NCBI GenBank assembly: GCA_017853205.1 | Contig: JAFMKB010000017.1 | Coordinates: forward strand, 1-43,126 | Reading direction: 5' to 3' | DNA length: 43,126 bases | Source of the DNA: Gammaproteobacteria bacterium | GTDB lineage: Bacteria > Pseudomonadota > Gammaproteobacteria > Pseudomonadales > Pseudohongiellaceae | Shown: one piece after another, positions 25,293 to 34,922 of the stretch | Layout of the letters: every line of letters starts with the position of its first letter | Numbering within the stretch: the first letter of the stretch is position 1 | Notes under the pieces: model-generated | The model's input: the letters and a program-made list of their open reading frames with translations, nothing else | Databases searched by the model: none | What the model was told of the DNA's origin: nothing | Translations under genes and position numbers: made by a program

Positions 25293-25847
25293 ATGGCAGT
25301 CGATATACTCAAAGCGATAATCGAGCTGGGTCTGCCATTAGCCTTATTAAGCTGGCTTATTTTTATGCGGCTATTTGTTAGCGGCGAATTAGATCGGCAA
25401 TCTGATCGAAAAAGCATTGAGCGCGGCGTAAAAAAGATAAAAGCGTTATTTAAGAACGAGAAGAAAAAGTCATTTGCCGAAAAATCTAAAACCGACCTCG
25501 TCTTCGAGAAATGGATGTACTTCGGCAGCGGTTTTTACGGTCTGGCAGCACTTTGGACATTCTTGGTTATTGAGTTGAGTGAGTTGATAGACTTCGTCTT
25601 CAATTTCCCCGGCCTCGATGTGCTTTTTGGCGACGGACTCATATCCTTTCTCTTCAACGTAGGCATGAATCAACTGGGCAATCTGATCAGCGCATTTGTG
25701 TGGTTCAGTTATTGGGACGGCTCTATGCTCATTTGGGTATTGGTCGCCTACGCAGGGTATCATGCCGGCATCGAGGCGGCGCGGCGCAATCTAAAGGTCT
25801 CGAAAGAAACATTGCTCGAACAGGTGAGGCGCCGTTCTAGCGATTAA
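25293..25847 (+). CDS. Conserved membrane protein of unknown function
   Basis: 184 residues. One hydrophobic helix at the N-terminus (about 8-30), a Lys/Glu-rich cytoplasmic stretch (about 35-67), then two or three more hydrophobic segments (about 75-95, 112-135 and 142-160) and a charged tail. I do not recognise the family. GGGAG precedes the ATG, 20 bases after the VOC gene, so it is probably the last gene of the + strand run. Confidence 0.7.
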   Translation: MAVDILKAIIELGLPLALLSWLIFMRLFVSGELDRQSDRKSIERGVKKIKALFKNEKKKSFAEKSKTDLVFEKWMYFGSGFYGLAALWTFLVIELSELIDFVFNFPGLDVLFGDGLISFLFNVGMNQLGNLISAFVWFSYWDGSMLIWVLVAYAGYHAGIEAARRNLKVSKETLLEQVRRRSSD

Positions 25848-25860
25848 CTTCGACTGCCTC

Positions 25861-25884
25861 GTGGCGCAGGCTACGCCGCTTTTT
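25861..25884 (+). terminator. Intrinsic terminator of the 13840-25847 run
   Basis: Stem gtggcg / cgccgc (6 bp with one wobble), loop caggcta, then TTTTT. It overlaps the stop codon of the convergent LLM gene. Confidence 0.65.
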
Positions 25885-26896
25885 CGTTGGCGCCGGTAAG
25901 CTCAAATTCGTTAGCGAGTAATTCATAAGAGCGCAGGCGTGCTCGATGATCATGTACGATAGTCACCAGCATGATTTCCTCAACACCAAATAGCGTTGCA
26001 AGCGACTCAAGCTTTGCTCTTACCTGCGCCGGTGTTCCTACCGCGCGCTTTTCTTGATTGGAATGAATGAGCGCGAGTTCGCTCGCCGCGTAGGGGTAAT
26101 CGAGAGCTTCTTCGGGTGTAGGAAAAGGGCCTGGATTGCCTCGGAGTAAGCGGATATACCAGAGGTCACGGCTGCTCGCGAGTCGTTTGGCCTCTTCCTC
26201 GGTATCTGCACAGACAGCAAACAGCGAGAGGCACGTATGGGGTCTGTCGAGATTCGGTCCTGGTTTAAACCGAGTGCGATAGAGATTAAATATATCGGGG
26301 CTAATATTTGGATTAATAAAATAGGCGAAGTTGTAGGGCAAGCCAGCTAGCCCAGCAAGTGTTGCGCTGTCCTCGCTAGAGCCTAGCATCCACATTTCTG
26401 GTGGTACCTCGGTCTGCGGGAAGGCACGCGCATTCTCCATGCCCGGGGTCGGCGGATCAGTGTCATTCAGCAGAGCCTGAAGGTCAGCGATCATATTTGG
26501 GAAGTGTTCGGGTCCTACGCGTGAACCATAGCGAATCGCGGCGGCGGTAAAGGGGTCTGTGCCCGGTGCACGTCCGACACCGAGATCCACGCGGTTTGGA
26601 TAAAGTGTCTGCAGTAACTTGAAGTTTTCAGCGACTTTGTAGGGGCTGTAATGGGGCAGCATTACACCGCCTGAGCCTAACCTTATACGCGCTGTCTCGG
26701 CGCCCAGGCGGCCGAGTAATACTTCAGGCGAGCAGCCGGCGAGCGCTCCTGACGCATGATGCTCAGAGACCCAGTAACGATGGTAGCCGAGTCTATCCAC
26801 GTGCCCCGCCAGCTCGATTGTTTCCTGCAGTGCAGCATAGGGAGTGCTACCGGCGCGTACGGGAGATTGATCGAGCACAGAGAGAGTGAATGGCAT
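25871..26896 (-). CDS. LLM-class flavin-dependent oxidoreductase
   Basis: 341-residue luciferase-like monooxygenase family protein. It begins LSVLDQSPV and has YWVSEHHA, LGSGGVMLPHYSP and DLGVGRAPGTDP, which mark the FMN-type group of YhbW-like proteins. It probably oxidises an organic substrate using reduced flavin from a partner reductase. Substrate unknown. Its ATG lies 2 bases after the stop of the serine hydrolase gene, so the two are co-translated. Confidence 0.88.
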   Translation of the reverse strand: MPFTLSVLDQSPVRAGSTPYAALQETIELAGHVDRLGYHRYWVSEHHASGALAGCSPEVLLGRLGAETARIRLGSGGVMLPHYSPYKVAENFKLLQTLYPNRVDLGVGRAPGTDPFTAAAIRYGSRVGPEHFPNMIADLQALLNDTDPPTPGMENARAFPQTEVPPEMWMLGSSEDSATLAGLAGLPYNFAYFINPNISPDIFNLYRTRFKPGPNLDRPHTCLSLFAVCADTEEEAKRLASSRDLWYIRLLRGNPGPFPTPEEALDYPYAASELALIHSNQEKRAVGTPAQVRAKLESLATLFGVEEIMLVTIVHDHRARLRSYELLANEFELTGANEKAA

Positions 26897-26898
26897 GA

Positions 26899-28251
26899 TT
26901 AATCTACTATCGACTGATAAACACCGTTGCGTAAGGTGATGTGATCTTCAAGCCCAGTTGCGGGGATTATTTGCGTGAGGTAAACGACAACGAGACCCTC
27001 TGTCGGGTCCACCCAGTAGGTCGAATGATACGCGCCTCCCCAAGCATATTCACCTTCGGATCCGAGGGTGCCCCGCAAGCCGAGGTCTGTTGCTATCGAA
27101 AAACCTAAACCGAAGCCCTGTCCCGGACGAAATTCGATCTCACCGAGATGGTCTGTTGTCATGAGTTCGATGGTTTTGCGGGACACTAACCGCTCACCAT
27201 TATACTCACCCCCGTTCAAGGTCATTTGCAAAAATTTCGCGTAGTCGGCAGCTGTTGAAAGCAGTCCGGCGCCTCCAGAGTAGCTTTGCTGCGGCCCCTC
27301 GGCATAGAGACCTTGGCTTTGCATGCCGTTTGTCTCGGGGATAGCCTCTATACCACCCCCGTCTTTAGGTCGATAAACAGTCGCAAGACGAGCGCGTTTT
27401 TCAGCCGGAAGATAGAAGTGTGTGTCGTTCATGCCCAGGGGCGCGAAAATATTGTTCGCGAAAAAATCGGCGAGATTCTCGCCGCTAACGACTTCAACGA
27501 CTGCGCCGAGGATGTCGGTATTGTAGCCATAAATCCAGCTTTCACCGGGATGCGCATCAAGTGGAAGTGATGCCATGCGGGCAATTGTTTCTCGAATAGG
27601 CTCATTGCGGTCGGCGAAATACCAGCCCTGCATGTTTGCCCGCTGCCACTCCGCTGCACTGGGTCCTGTTCCGTAACTCATGCCGCCGGTATGCGTGAGC
27701 AGATGGCGTAAGGTGATTTTAGTTCGGGCAGGCTCGAGCGAGTAGCCGCCAGAGTCGTCAGGCACCGCAACCTGAACATCGTTCCACTCGGGGAGATACT
27801 TGGACAGGGGGTGATTTATGTCGAGCTGCCCCCTCTCTTGCAGCATCATGATGGCAAGGCTGGTAATAGCTTTAGTCTGCGAGGCGATTCGAAAGATAGT
27901 ATCGGTCTTCATGGGTATGGCTCGAGCAACGTCCTGCAGCCCATTCGCCTCATGTGCAACCACCTCTCCATGGCGCATGACAATATACACTTGTCCTGAT
28001 AAGCGATTGTTTGTGGCATAGGCTTCAAGATTGGCATCAAGCCTTGCGAGGCGCTCGCCTGACATTCCCACCCGCTCTGGCACAACTGTTGCCCCAGCAA
28101 ATGTGTCCGCGAGGACGGTAGATGGGATCAAGGAAGGTGTCAAAAGCGTCGCCGTCGATAGGACGAAAACGGCGAACAGGGACGGTAAAGACTTTGAGGC
28201 GCGCGGCTGCAGAGTGCTGCAGTGAGCTTTCTGGCGATTTTTCGAAGGCAT
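26899..28251 (-). CDS. Exported serine hydrolase, class C beta-lactamase / EstB family
   Basis: 450 residues with an N-terminal signal region (about 20-48, ending VLADT). The nucleophile motif is SQTK (124-127) and the catalytic Tyr is in YGYN (241-244); HLLTHTGG and the C-terminal GGAYHST region are also typical of the family. The usual KTG third motif is replaced by a GGAYHS-type element, as in esterase-like members, so esterase or peptidase activity is as likely as beta-lactamase. It follows the nuclease gene by 63 bases. Confidence 0.85.
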   Translation of the reverse strand: MPSKNRQKAHCSTLQPRASKSLPSLFAVFVLSTATLLTPSLIPSTVLADTFAGATVVPERVGMSGERLARLDANLEAYATNNRLSGQVYIVMRHGEVVAHEANGLQDVARAIPMKTDTIFRIASQTKAITSLAIMMLQERGQLDINHPLSKYLPEWNDVQVAVPDDSGGYSLEPARTKITLRHLLTHTGGMSYGTGPSAAEWQRANMQGWYFADRNEPIRETIARMASLPLDAHPGESWIYGYNTDILGAVVEVVSGENLADFFANNIFAPLGMNDTHFYLPAEKRARLATVYRPKDGGGIEAIPETNGMQSQGLYAEGPQQSYSGGAGLLSTAADYAKFLQMTLNGGEYNGERLVSRKTIELMTTDHLGEIEFRPGQGFGLGFSIATDLGLRGTLGSEGEYAWGGAYHSTYWVDPTEGLVVVYLTQIIPATGLEDHITLRNGVYQSIVD

Positions 28252-28314
28252 AGCTAGGGTCTCACTTTTGTAATTTTTTACCAGCCCTGATTATCGATCG
28301 CGAGCTTTGGCAAA

Positions 28315-29412
28315 TCAATCAGGTTCACGGCTTAAAATAGGCGCCGCGGCAGGCAGTTCATTCTGAAACCAGATGGCGAGTCTTAGACCGGCAAGTCCTA
28401 GGCGATCGCTTGCAATGCTGACCATCTCGGCCACGTAGTCGTCGCTCAGTACTTGGCTTGGCAGGCGCTCAGCGCCGCTGCTGTCGGCGCTGCGAATTGC
28501 TCCGAGCAGAGCATCGTTATAAACCGAAGGAACTAAAATTTCTCGGCTTTCCGCAAGCCAGAGAGTCCAGTCAGATTCGCGACCCGATAGGTCTTCGTAG
28601 GTGGCGGCATAGAGCAGGCTGCGCGATTGCCTGTCGGCACCGCGCATCGCTCGGTCCCATACAGAATGCAGATTGCTCTCGCCGATTCGAATGGCGTTAC
28701 CGCCGCGGTCGCCAGTCGCAAACAACTCCGCGCTGTAGAGTGAGCCCGAATGGAGGGGTTGGTGAATATCGCCTATAAGATGGAGCACCCAGCAAAGCGC
28801 GACTGCGCGCTGTGCCGCGTCTGCCTCATCATTGGCGAGAATGCGGGTGTTGTAATCTAATGCGGTCACAACATTGTCGGCATCGCGCTCGGATGTGATT
28901 GCACTCCCTGCTAAGCCCAGAATTTCCGGCGCTGGAGGGCGGTTAACATAGACATTGCCCTGTACTTTAGCGCTATCACGCAGCCAGGCACCATCGATAT
29001 AGTGCCAGCTGGGGCGGCTATATTTTTCACGTTCGCTGTCATTGAATCCGCGCGCAATGTCTGGCCAATAGGCGGCTTGCCCCAACAGCCAGCTGAGTTG
29101 ACGCTCGGGAGGCGCGTCGACAAGCTCGGATGGCATTTTATCGATAAAGTCTTGCTGATAGCGCGGATGCTGTTGCAGTAGAGTGAGTAGTTCGCGCTGT
29201 GTGTCAAAGTTTAAGTACCGCAGTGCGACGCTTGCTGAGAGCCTGTGCCCGGTTTCATCCCAAGCCGCCGCAGGGCTGGGAAGTAGCATTTGCATAACGC
29301 CTAAACAAAGTGCCAATGCACGTAAAGAAGCACCGTGTTTGGTAATGAAAGACCGGGCGCAAATCAGTGGCTGAGTCTTGGGGAAAAAGTGAGCGAGGAT
29401 GGGGCGGGTCAT
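28315..29412 (-). CDS. Exported S1/P1-type nuclease
   Basis: 365 residues. A long signal peptide ends PAAA so that the mature protein begins with Trp51, the N-terminal zinc ligand of this family, followed by WDETGHR. Other zinc-ligand motifs are HYIDG, HLIGDIHQPLH, GDRGGN and LHSVWD. It should cut single-stranded nucleic acids or 3'-nucleotides outside the cytoplasm, possibly to recover phosphate and nucleosides. It begins 20 bases after the ABC transporter gene, in the same run. Confidence 0.88.
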   Translation of the reverse strand: MTRPILAHFFPKTQPLICARSFITKHGASLRALALCLGVMQMLLPSPAAAWDETGHRLSASVALRYLNFDTQRELLTLLQQHPRYQQDFIDKMPSELVDAPPERQLSWLLGQAAYWPDIARGFNDSEREKYSRPSWHYIDGAWLRDSAKVQGNVYVNRPPAPEILGLAGSAITSERDADNVVTALDYNTRILANDEADAAQRAVALCWVLHLIGDIHQPLHSGSLYSAELFATGDRGGNAIRIGESNLHSVWDRAMRGADRQSRSLLYAATYEDLSGRESDWTLWLAESREILVPSVYNDALLGAIRSADSSGAERLPSQVLSDDYVAEMVSIASDRLGLAGLRLAIWFQNELPAAAPILSREPD

Positions 29413-29432
29413 GCGAATGTTCTCTGGGTTAG

Positions 29433-30128
29433 TTAGACTTCAAGCCACTCGGCGCGCACATCATGCGCCTCAAGTAGACTCTGAGGTGTGCCTTCGTAAA
29501 CAATTTTACCATGGCCCATCACGTAAAGGCGGCTAGAAATCTTGAGCGCAATCGATAGTTTTTGTTCTACGAGTAAAATAGAGACGCCTCGACTTGCAAT
29601 CTCCTGCAGGAGTACGCCTATCTGTTCAACTACCTTAGGGGCGAGGCCCTCGGTAGGCTCATCGATCATTATCAACTCAGGATCGCCCATCAGCGTGCGG
29701 CACATACACAGCATCTGCTGCTCTCCGCCACTTAGCACCCCGCCGGGCACATCAGCGCGTTCGGCAAGATTCGGAAACATGTTAAACATTTCATCGATAG
29801 TCCAGCGCCCGCTTTCGCCCTTACCCTTGAGACCAAGAGTGAGATTTTGGCGTACAGTGAGCGTTGGGAATATATCGCGGCTCTCTGGGACATAACCCAG
29901 TCCCCGATGGGCGATTTCAAAACTCTTTAACCCGGCGATTTCCTCGTCCTTAAACAGAATAGACCCCCGAGGTTCCACCTCGCCCATGATGGTCTTAACA
30001 GTGGTTGAGCGTCCAACGCCGTTGCGGCCGAGTAAGCTAACAATTTCACCCGCTTCGACATGGAAATTGACGCCCTGTAAAATGTGACTTTTGTCGTAGT
30101 AAGCGTGCAGATCAGTCACCTTAAGCAT
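29433..30128 (-). CDS. HAAT ABC transporter ATPase, LivF-like
   Basis: 231 residues. ABC signature LSGGEQQML and Walker B LIMIDEPTEGL are normal, but the Walker A reads GRNGVGRST (34-42) with Arg40 where Lys is almost universal; the codon is clearly CGC. It pairs with the LivG-like ATPase, whose stop overlaps its start by 8 bases. With the two permeases and binding protein it forms a branched-chain amino acid / amide-type importer. Confidence 0.9.
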   Translation of the reverse strand: MLKVTDLHAYYDKSHILQGVNFHVEAGEIVSLLGRNGVGRSTTVKTIMGEVEPRGSILFKDEEIAGLKSFEIAHRGLGYVPESRDIFPTLTVRQNLTLGLKGKGESGRWTIDEMFNMFPNLAERADVPGGVLSGGEQQMLCMCRTLMGDPELIMIDEPTEGLAPKVVEQIGVLLQEIASRGVSILLVEQKLSIALKISSRLYVMGHGKIVYEGTPQSLLEAHDVRAEWLEV

Positions 30129-30873
30129 CGCAGGGTACCTCCCCTAAATAAGCTTCTTGCACCCGCTTATTGCCGCGAATATTTTCGGGTGTGTCGGTTG
30201 CGATAATTTCGCCGTAAACCAAGACACTTATTCGATCTGCAATATCGAAAACTATGTTCATGTCATGTTCGACCATGATGAGCGTTTTGCCTTCGGTGAT
30301 TCGTCGAATCAGCGCGACCGCATTTTCGGCTTCGCTATTGCTCATGCCTGCGACGGGTTCGTCGAGCATAATCAATTCGGCTCCGCTTGCGATAGCAACC
30401 CCAAGCTCAAGCGCACGCTGCTGGGCGTAGGCGAGCTCGCCACTCGGTAACTGGGCTTTGTCGCTCAGGCCGATCTGTTCGAGAATGCCGAACGATTTCT
30501 CGTTAAGCTTTTTCTGACGTCCTACCAATTGCCAAAAAGAATATCGATAGCCTTCGGACCAGAGTAGTGCGCAGCGAATGTTTTCGAAGACGCTCATGCG
30601 CGGGAAAATGTTAGTAACCTGAAAGCTTCTGGCTATTCCGCGACGCGCGATTTCATAGGGAGGAAGATTGTGAATAGACTTTCCTTGAAAGCCGATTGCA
30701 CCAGAGCTTACGTTGTAGCGTCCGGAGATGAGGTGGAAAAGAGTCGATTTCCCCGCACCATTGGGGCCTATTATCGCGTGTTTCTCGCCAGCCTCGATGT
30801 CGAGTGAAACGTCATTGATGATGCGAGTCGAACCGAAGCTCTTGCAGACAGCATCGAGAGTCAGAAGGCTCAT
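30121..30873 (-). CDS. HAAT ABC transporter ATPase, LivG-like
   Basis: 250 residues. Walker A GPNGAGKST is standard, the signature is the LivG-type LAYAQQRALE, and Walker B is LIMLDEPVAGM. The ATG overlaps the stop of the LivM-like gene in an ATGA, which supports 30873 rather than the open frame further upstream. It powers the importer together with the LivF-like subunit. Confidence 0.92.
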   Translation of the reverse strand: MSLLTLDAVCKSFGSTRIINDVSLDIEAGEKHAIIGPNGAGKSTLFHLISGRYNVSSGAIGFQGKSIHNLPPYEIARRGIARSFQVTNIFPRMSVFENIRCALLWSEGYRYSFWQLVGRQKKLNEKSFGILEQIGLSDKAQLPSGELAYAQQRALELGVAIASGAELIMLDEPVAGMSNSEAENAVALIRRITEGKTLIMVEHDMNIVFDIADRISVLVYGEIIATDTPENIRGNKRVQEAYLGEVPCDA

Positions 30874-32105
30874 TGCGCGTCTCCACCATTGTCTGATCTC
30901 ACGGTATTGGCGAGCACCCAAGCGGCGTCGAGACGAGGGCCTGAGAGTTTAACGCCAAGAGCACCGATGCCTGTGAGAGTCAGCAAAATCCCCCAACTAA
31001 GCATTGATTCGGTGCCGAGAATCAAGCCGAAAAAAGAGAGGGTGTCATCGCCTTTGTGGCTCAGTTCGACGAGTCCAACAAATCCTGCTAAAAAAAGCGA
31101 CGCAGGAATCGCTGTAATTAAATAGGGTAGTATGAGGGTTCCTAGTCGGCGGTTCTGCCATGCGGTCTGATGCATCATTATGAAACCTGCAAATCCGCGA
31201 GGCAGAAATAGCACGGTAAGTAAAAACATTATGCCTAAATAGAGCATCCACATCTCGCTATAATTACTAAGCAACGAGTTCATTAGCGTTAAGATCACTG
31301 CACCAACGATGGGCCCAATAAAAAAGCCAAGCCCTCCGATATAAGCCATCAGAAGCACTCGTCCCGACGTGAGTGCGTTAAGATTCTCTTCGGTAATGAA
31401 CTCGTAGTTAATCGCGAAAAGTCCGCCAGCAACCCCTGCGAAGAGTCCTGCAGCGCAAAACGAGATAAACCTTACCCGTCTTGTGCTGTAACCGATAAAT
31501 TCAGCCCTTTCTGGATTATCGCGAACGGCATTTGCCATGCGACCCGCAGGTGTTTGCGTAAATAGATACATAAAAAGCGTGGCAACAAATAACCAGAACG
31601 CGCCTAGATAGTAGACCTCAGCGTCCTGTAAGAACTCTATTCCAAAAAAAGGAGGTCCATAGGTTCTGTCTCCGGTCACGCCGGCTTCTCCACCGAAAAA
31701 ATCAGCGAAAATCAGCGAAGACGCTACGATTAGTTCGCCTATCCCTAGCGAGATCATGGCGAACACTGTGCCTGATTTACGCGTTGAAAAGCTGCCTATA
31801 AAAACGGCGGCAAGTAGCCCCACAGCACCACCGACAAGAGGGATTAGCGTGATCGAAAAGACAATTATTTCATCGGCGATAAGATTGAGCGCATGTACGC
31901 TCATAAATCCTCCGAGGCCAAAATAGACGGCGTGTCCAAACGAAAGCATGCCACCTTGACCAAGCAGCATGTTGTAACTCAAGGCAAAGATAATCCATAT
32001 GGTCATTTGGTTGAGGATCGAGATGCCTAACACTGTATCGAAAATCTGTGGGAGTAAAATAAGCGCGAGCGCGAATCCGAGCCAAATAGGAAATTGCTTT
32101 TTCAT
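30870..32105 (-). CDS. HAAT ABC transporter permease, LivM-like, with C-terminal extension
   Basis: 411-residue permease. The core has SYNMLLGQGGMLSFGHA and MAYIGGLGFFIGPIVGA and would normally end soon after FLPRGFAGF (300-308). About 100 more residues follow, with two further hydrophobic segments (about 323-344 and 370-387). The stop of the LivH-like gene lies one base before its ATG. The extension may anchor or regulate the complex. Confidence 0.9.
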   Translation of the reverse strand: MKKQFPIWLGFALALILLPQIFDTVLGISILNQMTIWIIFALSYNMLLGQGGMLSFGHAVYFGLGGFMSVHALNLIADEIIVFSITLIPLVGGAVGLLAAVFIGSFSTRKSGTVFAMISLGIGELIVASSLIFADFFGGEAGVTGDRTYGPPFFGIEFLQDAEVYYLGAFWLFVATLFMYLFTQTPAGRMANAVRDNPERAEFIGYSTRRVRFISFCAAGLFAGVAGGLFAINYEFITEENLNALTSGRVLLMAYIGGLGFFIGPIVGAVILTLMNSLLSNYSEMWMLYLGIMFLLTVLFLPRGFAGFIMMHQTAWQNRRLGTLILPYLITAIPASLFLAGFVGLVELSHKGDDTLSFFGLILGTESMLSWGILLTLTGIGALGVKLSGPRLDAAWVLANTVRSDNGGDAQ

Positions 32106-32106
32106 G

Positions 32107-33057
32107 TCATTCTTCTCTATTGCCCATCAGCCCAGTCGGTTTGAATATAAGCACTAAAACCAAAAGGAGGTAAGGCAGCACTGGAGCGACTTGTGGCAAA
32201 TTGAGCGTCCACAAATCATCGAGAGGGTGACTGCTGTCGAAGCTCACACCAAATTGATTGAGCAATTCCGGCACGCCTACATCGGCGGCTATCGCATAAG
32301 ATTGAAGTAACCCAACTAGCAGCGAGGCTATTAACGCGCCGGGCAGACTGCCAAGTCCGCCGATAACCACGACAACAAATACGATGCTACCCAATACCGT
32401 CGCCATCCCTGGGAAGGTTGTTAGCACAGGTCCGGCGATTACACCGGCAACACCTGCTAGCGCGGTTCCTACGCCAAATACGCACATAAAGATAAGGGGT
32501 ACATTGTGCCCGAGATTCGCAACCGTTTGTGGATGGCTTATTGATGCTTGAATAATTATCCCGACGCGGCTTCGCGTGAGGATGAAATACAGGGCAGCAA
32601 AAATAAGGCAGGCAATGGCGATCATGAATCCCCGGTAGGCCGAAAATTCTTGCCCGAAAAGGGAGAAAAGAGCGAAATCGAAAAGCTCCGGCGACTGATA
32701 GTTTTTCGTGTCGCGTCCCCAGAAAAACTGTACAGCTTCTTCGATCAAAAAGGCGAGGCCAAAGGTGAATACAAGCTCGGCTACGTGACCCGATTGATGC
32801 ACTCGTCGAAGCCCGTACCGCTCGATTGCGGCGCCGATACCGCCTACGATGAGAGGGGCGATTAATAGGCCTCCCCAGAAGCCTATGTAGGTGCTGAGTG
32901 TATAAGCGAAATAGGCGCCGAGCATATAAAAGCTAGCGTGGGCGAAATTCAGCACGCCCATCATGCTAAAGATGAGCGTTAGCCCACTTGCGAGCATAAA
33001 TAGGAGCAGACCGGTGACGAGGCCGTTTAGCGTGGCAAAGACGAAGACTTCAGCCAT
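32107..33057 (-). CDS. HAAT ABC transporter permease, LivH-like
   Basis: 316 residues, eight or so transmembrane helices. Family motifs are LTLIFSMMGVLNFAHA and VVVIGGLGSLPGALIAS. It begins 2 bases after the binding-protein stop and forms the transmembrane channel with the LivM-like subunit. Confidence 0.92.
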   Translation of the reverse strand: MAEVFVFATLNGLVTGLLLFMLASGLTLIFSMMGVLNFAHASFYMLGAYFAYTLSTYIGFWGGLLIAPLIVGGIGAAIERYGLRRVHQSGHVAELVFTFGLAFLIEEAVQFFWGRDTKNYQSPELFDFALFSLFGQEFSAYRGFMIAIACLIFAALYFILTRSRVGIIIQASISHPQTVANLGHNVPLIFMCVFGVGTALAGVAGVIAGPVLTTFPGMATVLGSIVFVVVVIGGLGSLPGALIASLLVGLLQSYAIAADVGVPELLNQFGVSFDSSHPLDDLWTLNLPQVAPVLPYLLLVLVLIFKPTGLMGNREE

Positions 33058-33059
33058 GG

Positions 33060-34373
33060 TTAACGTCGTGGCCGACGCATGCGGCAGCTATGATCAGTGA
33101 GGGTGTCCTCTGTGCTGACTTCGTATTCTGTAAAAAGACCGAAACCCGAGTTGTCAGCGTCGAACTCGATACCTTCGTCGGTATGTTTTGAAATATACAA
33201 AGGTTGGAAAAGCTGATGATCCTCGCCGCGCATCCACAGTTCGTCACCCGCAATACTTGTGAATCGCATATCTTCTAGTTTGACGGCGATATCATAGGGA
33301 TCAGTGCTTTGGGTTTGCTCCATTGCCTGAACGACCATCATGAGCGCATTTACCAATCGAGATTGAGTGATATCTGAGTCGGGATTCTTCGCTTTAAATG
33401 CCCGATAGAATTCGCGGCGCTCATCGCTTGCAAGGGGATTTGCGCGGTCTGTGTGGATGAGACGTATGCGGTCTTTGCCATCGGCACCCAATGTCGCGGT
33501 GATGCCGTCGTAGGCAGCATAAAACGTGTAGATTGGCACAGTGAGTCCAGAATCAATAATCGAGCGCGCGAGCGAAACCATGTCGGCGCCAAAATTACCA
33601 GTGACCACTGCGTCGGCCCCAGAAGAGGCAATCTTTGTTACATAGGGCGTAAAGTCTTTGACCTGACCGATGGGATGAAATTCATTGCCAACGATCTCGA
33701 TATCGGGGCGCTTCTCACCTAGTAGTCTAATCGTGTTGTCCGCGACCACCTGACCAAAAGAATAGTCTTGGCCGATGATGTAAATGCTGTTGAGCTCGTC
33801 ATTCATCGCAATGAAGTCAGTGAGTACATCTAGCTTCATGATGGCATGCGCGTCGAAGCGGAAATGCCAGAAGCTGCACTCTTCGTTAGTCAAAATAGGA
33901 TCAACCGCAGCATAGTTAATCTGCAGCACCTCTTGGCCAGCATTGCGCCGGTTATGCTTCGCGATTGTCTGATTTAATGTATTGGCGACTGCAGAGCTAT
34001 TTCCCTGAAAAATTATCCGCAGTTCCTCGCTGACGGCTCGGCGAAATTGCAATTGAGTCTCGGTTGGGCTTTGCTTGTTATCTAGAGGCACAATCTCGAT
34101 CATGCGTCCGCCTAAGATTCCGCCTCTGGAGTTGTAAAAATAGTCTGCAGCGAATTCGAGGGCTTTCAAACCGCTTGTGCCAACCGAGGCAAAGGTGCCT
34201 GAGAGTGGATCCATGAAGCCTAGGCGAACAGGTTCTTGGGCGCTAGCTGCAGTGAGGGAGAGCGTATAGGCAACTGCGCCAATCGTGAGTGAGGCAATCT
34301 TTTTTATGGACCTTTGGGCGGCGAATCGGTTTTTCTTTGATTGTGAGTGGTAAAGATCATGAATCAATGGCAT
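33060..34373 (-). CDS. HAAT ABC transporter substrate-binding protein, LivK-like
   Basis: 437 residues. A signal peptide with cleavage near residue 45 (TAASA) precedes a periplasmic type I binding protein that starts VRLGFMDPLSGTFASVG. Ligand family may be branched-chain amino acids, amides or aromatic acids; the residues that would settle this cannot be read with confidence. It is longer than E. coli LivK and heads the operon. ATG 34373 has AGGA about 9 bases upstream, so expression starts in the 34374-34502 gap. Confidence 0.9.
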   Translation of the reverse strand: MPLIHDLYHSQSKKNRFAAQRSIKKIASLTIGAVAYTLSLTAASAQEPVRLGFMDPLSGTFASVGTSGLKALEFAADYFYNSRGGILGGRMIEIVPLDNKQSPTETQLQFRRAVSEELRIIFQGNSSAVANTLNQTIAKHNRRNAGQEVLQINYAAVDPILTNEECSFWHFRFDAHAIMKLDVLTDFIAMNDELNSIYIIGQDYSFGQVVADNTIRLLGEKRPDIEIVGNEFHPIGQVKDFTPYVTKIASSGADAVVTGNFGADMVSLARSIIDSGLTVPIYTFYAAYDGITATLGADGKDRIRLIHTDRANPLASDERREFYRAFKAKNPDSDITQSRLVNALMMVVQAMEQTQSTDPYDIAVKLEDMRFTSIAGDELWMRGEDHQLFQPLYISKHTDEGIEFDADNSGFGLFTEYEVSTEDTLTDHSCRMRRPRR

Positions 34374-34502
34374 AGATCGAAATCCTAAAAACTAAAGACT
34401 CGCTTCTAAAATGAGTCGGGTCTCTCGACCTTATCGCACCCTTAAACGCTGTGCAACAGCGCAATCGTGGGCTAGTCTTGTCAGTAATAACACCTATACA
34501 AA

Positions 34503-34922
34503 GTGAATCTAGTGAGAGTAATGCGCGAAATTAAAGAGAGTGAAGTGGAGTTCTCAGCAATGCGGGCAAGCGGCCCGGGTGGTCAGAATGTGAACAAAGT
34601 GTCGACCGCGGTACAGCTGCGATTTGACTACTTGCGAGCGCGCCTGTCTAGCGCGCAGCGCGAAATGATAAGAGTTACTCGCGACGCACGAATACTCTCC
34701 TCGGGTGAGATAGTAATCAAAGCACAGCGGTTTCGTAGTCAAGAGAAAAACAAGCAAGATGCACTCAACCGCCTTAACACGCTGCTTGATAAAGCGACTT
34801 CAGTGAAGCCAACACGAATTGCTACTCAACCGACGCGGGGCGCGAAGGAGCGTCGGCTTGAAACTAAACGAAATAACTCGGGCAAAAAGTCTAACAGGGG
34901 CGCGATTCGTGACTTTGACTAG
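34503..34922 (+). CDS. arfB: Alternative ribosome-rescue factor / peptidyl-tRNA hydrolase ArfB
   Basis: 139 residues. The release-factor GGQ motif (GPGGQNVNK, GGQ at 26-28) is followed by a basic C-terminal tail rich in Lys/Arg (TRGAKERRLETKR) that enters the empty mRNA channel. It frees peptides from stalled ribosomes. GTG 34503 gives the same spacing from start to GGQ as in E. coli ArfB; an ATG at 34521 is an alternative. It overlaps the next gene by 14 bases. Confidence 0.93.
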   Translation: MNLVRVMREIKESEVEFSAMRASGPGGQNVNKVSTAVQLRFDYLRARLSSAQREMIRVTRDARILSSGEIVIKAQRFRSQEKNKQDALNRLNTLLDKATSVKPTRIATQPTRGAKERRLETKRNNSGKKSNRGAIRDFD

